From NCBI GenBank assembly GCA_000349905.1, contig KB722767.1:373895-386473 (forward strand): a DNA stretch of 12,579 nucleotides, read 5' to 3'. The DNA comes from Volvariella volvacea V23. Lineage: Eukaryota; Basidiomycota; Agaricomycetes; Agaricales; Pluteaceae. The translations under genes were made by a program, and so were the position numbers. Of this stretch, positions 9,360 to 12,579 are shown in pieces (position 1 is the stretch's first letter; the number at the start of each line of letters is the position of its first letter). Below the pieces are notes generated by a model that saw nothing but the letters and a program-made list of their open reading frames with translations, ran no database searches and was not told where the DNA came from.

Positions 9360-9560
9360 ATGACAGGTCCAACCTGTGCAGAGAAGCACAGTGACTGACT
9401 TTTCAGCCTACTATGGTCTGAGCTTGGTACAGGTCAGCCTCCGTCCTCTCGTGCTTTTTGTGTATCTTGCGTTGTACTACGGACAGACTGAGATGTTCGG
9501 TTGAATTTGTCTGGTGCATTAGGCAGTGAAGCGAGACGGGACTGGTGTGCACGAACTGTG
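9360..9560. repeat. diverged direct duplication, copy 2
   Basis: This is the partner of the segment at 8960-9170, offset about 390 bp. The same place at its left end again carries an inverted repeat, ACAGGT and ACCTGT around 3 nt, although the stem sequence differs from copy 1. It ends about 45 bp before the 57-bp tandem repeat. Confidence 0.6.
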
Positions 9561-9605
9561 GTGCAGTGATACCTGACGTACTACAGCATGGTCCCAACGA
9601 GGCCG

Positions 9606-9776
9606 GCATCGCGTTCGTTGATCACGATTGCTGTGCCCGCACGCGCGTAGATAAAAATCAAAGCATCGCGTTCGTTGATCACGATTGCTGTGCCCGCACG
9701 CGCGTAGATAAAAATCAAAGCATCGCGTTCGTTGATCACGATTGCTGTGCCCGCACGCGCGTAGATAAAAATCAAA
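9606..9776. repeat. perfect 3 x 57-bp tandem repeat (minisatellite)
   Basis: Three identical 57-bp units start at 9606, 9663 and 9720, each beginning GCATCGCGTTCG and ending GATAAAAATCAAA; GC of a fourth unit follows. The units contain GTTGATCACGATTG and GCACGCGCG. No mismatch is visible between copies, so the expansion (or gene conversion) is recent. Because 57 is divisible by 3, any frame lacking a stop stays open through the array; this produces open frames on both strands, which I regard as a by-product and not as a gene. Confidence 0.95.
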
Positions 9777-9826
9777 GCCTCGATCCCTCAAAGCCGAATC
9801 GCTCAAGCCGACAGAATTCTCGAGGT

Positions 9827-9834
9827 TATATATA
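9827..9834 (+). promoter_or_regulatory. TATA box upstream of the small putative gene
   Basis: TATATATA lies 115 bp upstream of an ATG at 9942 and is followed by a C/A- and CT-rich stretch (CTTCCAACCAACCAAGC, then CATTCATCCCG). The spacing and composition closely resemble the promoter of the enzyme gene at 6573-6692. It is the main evidence that something is transcribed rightwards here. Confidence 0.45.
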
Positions 9835-9941
9835 CTTGCCACGCTCCGACTTGTCTCCCACTGGCACCACCAACTGCACTTCCAACCAACCAAGCATTCG
9901 CACTTTCATCGGGTTCATTCATCCCGTTCTACGTATCCCTC

Positions 9942-10309
9942 ATGGCCAAAGGCGGCGTCAACAACACCAACTCGAAGAGCACGTAAGTTCACTGCGCTCG
10001 CAGTATCGTAATCAGGTCCTGAGTTGCTGCAAGGACATCTCAAACCCACGCACTACGTTTGTTCCCGAGCGGCGGAGGTCGGACAGGGTGGGTATTTTCC
10101 GGTTGATGGAGCTGCCTAATATACAGCGCTGACCATCGACACCACAGGACCACTAGTCCTCGGTGCCTGGCTGCAAAGAGAGAAACATTGAGTCACACAA
10201 AGGATGGTAAAAAGACCGTCAAGAAACAACAGGCATAGGGCCCAATGCGTTCCGCGATGGAGACTTCATTCCTGTGCTTCCTATCGACAAAATGCTCTGG
10301 GACGTGTAA
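9942..10309 (+). CDS. putative very small spliced protein (uncertain)
   Basis: Exon 1 (9942-9982) begins CATGGCC and encodes MAKGGVNNTNSKS, then meets a consensus donor ACGTAAGT. A branch site GCTGAC and acceptor CACCACAG lead to exon 2 at 10148. Reading straight on gives a 43-aa Lys-rich protein ending KDGKKTVKKQQA at the stop 10236-10238. Directly after, another frame reads PNAFRDGDFIPVLPIDKMLW and stops at 10309; a 26-nt intron (10207-10232, GT...AG) would join it in frame to give 58 aa, but that is shorter than normal introns, so a frameshift is also possible. Without homologues I cannot choose. No signal peptide or membrane segment is visible. It points towards gene E, with about 210 bp between their 3' ends. 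Confidence 0.3.
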
Positions 10310-10521
10310 GGGATAAGGAGGGATTTTGCAGGTTTGTGGCGGGAATTCGTTGTCAAATACTTGGAAGGACGTTTTGTGTGGCTGGGATGTCGACTAGGAT
10401 GTTGTAGATAAGTGTGGAAGGACTTGGGATATCATAGGGTTCATTTTAAAATCCCGGACAAAATCCCAATGAGATGCTATAACTACAATCCGATACATAT
10501 TGTAGCTCGATGTATTTCTAT

Positions 10522-11415
10522 TCAAGAAGATTTTGCAGCCTTTTGGCGCATCCTGTACTCTTCGCGCATCCTCAAAATCCCTTTGACTGTGGCCAGTTGG
10601 TATGCGTAGACCATAAGAGGGTGGGTGATGACCCTGGCTACGGGACTCAAGAGATGAACTAGAATCACGAGTAGGGAGCCATCGACAAGTAGAGCACAAA
10701 AGGCGGGGCGTAAATAGTTATCAAGTCCGTACCACCCCTCGTAAGCATAAATTCAGCTCGAAGAAAGCATCGACTCACATAACCCATTCTCCGCCATGAA
10801 CGGCGCGCTGTGGTCAAATATCGCCCAATAATCCAAGAGTCGCTGGACCGGTTCCTGTCAGCGCCAGATCAATGTTAATATCAGCCGATAACGACCGTCG
10901 CTCAGGCTTGACAGACCCGACGGCACTAACCAGGCGGGTTTGTAGATGCACCGTGACGAAGGACCATAAGCAGGAAGCATAGCCAATCATCGGGGCCCAT
11001 TCGGCGACCGAGTCTGAGTAGTTGGACGCAGCCATCGGAACGAGTGGATGTGTCGGGTCGGGTTGCTTTTGGTATGCGCGGTAGCAGGTGATCGCCGAGA
11101 CTGTGAGGGCGAGGGAGATGAGGAAATGAAAGGCGCCTAGGATGGGATTAGGGCTGGTGTATGCGCCTAAAAGCGGTGTCAGCCACGCTCGGTATCGCCT
11201 TGCGGCTCGGGGCGGGAAGTACTCACCAGTTGGAGTGTGTGCGACGTACCCATGATCTCGTAGTCTAAGTCCAGCATGTTGTAAGGACCTTCTCGTCGAG
11301 CTCGGATAGGCGGTATGGACTCACTGAAATAGCGCACCGTAAAGAAACTGTCGACCGCCGACAAGGCCAGCACTAAACCCGCGTCGCGAGCGGTTCCAAG
11401 CGGGAGGTCCATCAT
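10522..11415 (-). CDS. small four-helix membrane protein, family member E (unrecognised)
   Basis: Exons 11415-11250, 11166-10931, 10854-10779, 10658-10522; introns 83, 76 and 120 nt; 204 aa. The start is the first of two ATGs at 11415. Helix 1 is at residues ~9-30 (AGLVLALSAVDSFFTVRYF), helix 2 at ~64-82 (AFHFLISLALTVSAITCY), helix 3 is EWAPMIGYASCLWSFVTVHL and helix 4 is HLLSPVARVITHPLMVYAYQ. The tail is short and basic (RMREEYRMRQKAAKSS). The loop exon (EPVQRLLDYWAIF onward) enters in phase 0 and leaves in phase 1 with a T before GT, as in A and D; the last exon then makes a Phe codon across the splice, also as in A and D. The first intron has been lost relative to B, C and D. It is transcribed divergently from gene D. 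No known family is recognised. Confidence 0.7.
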
Positions 11416-11600
11416 CAGCGCGCGTAAGGTAGATGAAGAGTAACCAGAGGCGTGTAGGGCTGAAGACCAAGACGAAGCGAGGTCAGCCACTCAGGCTCGT
11501 GGATAGCACCCAGATTTGGTCATCGCCACATTGGTCGCTTGTGGCAAACGGATCACACTCTCATTCCGATCAAGACAACTCCGACCACCACCTGCTCCTC
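11416..11600. promoter_or_regulatory. shared divergent promoter region of genes E and D
   Basis: Only 185 bp separate the two start codons, so the promoters of E (leftwards) and D (rightwards) must overlap. I see no clear TATA box on either strand. Joint regulation is inferred from the arrangement only. Confidence 0.45.
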
Positions 11601-12567
11601 ATGTCCACCACCGACGCAGGTTTCGACTCGACCATCCTTTATCCAATATTCGTCGTGCTGTTCATCGGAGGCGCATTATGGAAGGCGTTGATAGGAAGCG
11701 CTGTCACGAGCGCCATCGCCATCAAATACGGTGGGTTGATCGCAGAATTCATGCGGTGAGCTACTAACTTTATGGAACACACCAGGTTCCAGTACCGCAG
11801 GTGAGTCTCAACACGGCAGCCGCCATCTTATGGCCTCGCACACTCACCTCAAAACACGCATTTACGAACGCTGATTACTTGGCGTGAGTGGCCGAATTCG
11901 TACCAATAGCCACCCTGACTTACTAACCACCACTAGATTCCTCTGGCCCTGGATGAGCAGGCACAGTCGTCGCAATCGCTGCAATCATAATCGCCTTTTC
12001 ACTTCGCGGACGCTCGTCAACCGTTGATCTAGTTTTAACATCGAGTCTCTGCCTGACCTTTTGGCTTCTGGTTGTCTTTACTCCGACGTGGGACCACGAG
12101 GTGAGATCTCGTCTAAGCGTTCATGACTCCTTCTACTTCCCTTTCAATTCTGCTCTCTCTACCGCTGTCGGGTAAACACGTGCTAATCTTCAATTTCAGA
12201 CGGCGTTCGACGGCGTCTTGAAAACCTGGGAGAATTATAATCGTGGAGAGGGTGGTATATGTAAGTACCCCATTTGCCATTGGCACAAGCAAACTGACCA
12301 TGACGAAATTCCGATCCACTCACTCTATTTCCAACCCCCCGACTCGAATCTCGCCTCCCCGCCACCCCAGTCGACGTCCTATCCTCCGTTCGAACGCTCC
12401 TCGGAGTTTCATTCCCCATTATACTCCACCAAGCGATCTTGGTACAATCTTTCCTATTTCACAAAACTTTCTGCGAAATGGCAGAATATGACCTCAAGGC
12501 TTCTCGCGTACACAACAGTCGGCTGAACCGAAGCGAGGGGGACGAAATAGAAGGGAATGACTGTTGA
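11601..12567 (+). CDS. small four-helix membrane protein, family member D (unrecognised; middle uncertain)
   Basis: Solid exons: 11601-11730, 11961-12100, 12200-12260, 12371-12567, with a likely 15-nt exon at 11786-11800 (same position and phase as in gene B). With these the protein is 180 aa. Helix 1 spans residues ~11-40 (ILYPIFVVLFIGGALWKALI onward), helix 2 is GTVVAIAAIIIAFSL, helix 3 is LTSSLCLTFWLLVVFTP and helix 4 is RTLLGVSFPIILHQAILV. The 61-nt loop exon (VLKTWENYNRGEGGI) and the tail (YDLKASRVHNS) match gene A. A further tiny exon expected at 11889-11899 is 11 nt, which would break the frame; skipping it leaves a 160-nt intron, or the gene is damaged here. It ends 12 bp before the window edge. 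The function is unknown. Confidence 0.6.
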
Positions 12568-12579
12568 ACAGCAGCCTTA

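Noticed and set aside
9606..9776. CRISPR-like array
   Set aside because: The copies are directly adjacent with no spacers, and the host is a fungus.
9545..10132. 195-codon plus-strand open frame running through the 57-bp repeats
   Set aside because: Its length comes from the repeat being a multiple of three; frames on the minus strand are open for the same reason. It crosses the TATA box and the candidate exon in another frame and shows no domain.
11433..11600. Extension of gene D to the upstream in-frame ATG at 11433
   Set aside because: It would consume the whole E/D intergenic region and overlap the gene E leader; the ATG at 11601 gives a short N-terminus like the relatives.

Overview
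The window looks like nuclear DNA from a filamentous basidiomycete, most likely an Agaricomycete. Genes are cut by many short introns (about 50-100 nt) with GTRNGT-like donors, CTRAY-like branch sites and YAG acceptors, and the left edge carries the C-terminal half of what looks like a DUF6535-type protein, a family I know from Agaricomycetes. There is no bacterial signal: no operons, ribosome-binding sites, tRNA, rRNA or CRISPR.

Layout. 1-1352 (+): 3' part of the DUF6535-like gene, running in from outside. 1546-4847 (-): three tandem head-to-tail genes (called C, B and A here, left to right), each encoding a small four-helix membrane protein. 4848-6572: no convincing gene, only possible coding relics. 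6573-8196 (+): TATA box, CT-rich leader and a complete eight-exon gene for an isocitrate lyase/PEP mutase superfamily enzyme that best resembles oxaloacetate acetylhydrolase (oxalate-forming). 8197-9605: gene-poor, with an old diverged direct duplication. 9606-9776: three perfect copies of a 57-bp repeat. 9827-10309: TATA box and a possible tiny gene. 10522-11415 (-) and 11601-12567 (+): a divergent pair (E and D) from the same membrane family as A-C.

The main result is that the scattered small open frames on both flanks reassemble into five paralogous genes. They share no easily seen sequence identity overall, but they share exon order, the phase of most introns, four hydrophobic segments, a Trp in helix 3 (four of five) and a charged tail after helix 4. 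I do not recognise the family. It flanks the metabolic gene on both sides, which suggests a lineage-specific, fast-diverging cluster. No pathway link between the membrane proteins and the oxalate enzyme can be shown from sequence. All gene models were spliced by eye, and intron boundaries in B, the 5' half of A, and the middle of D are the least certain.
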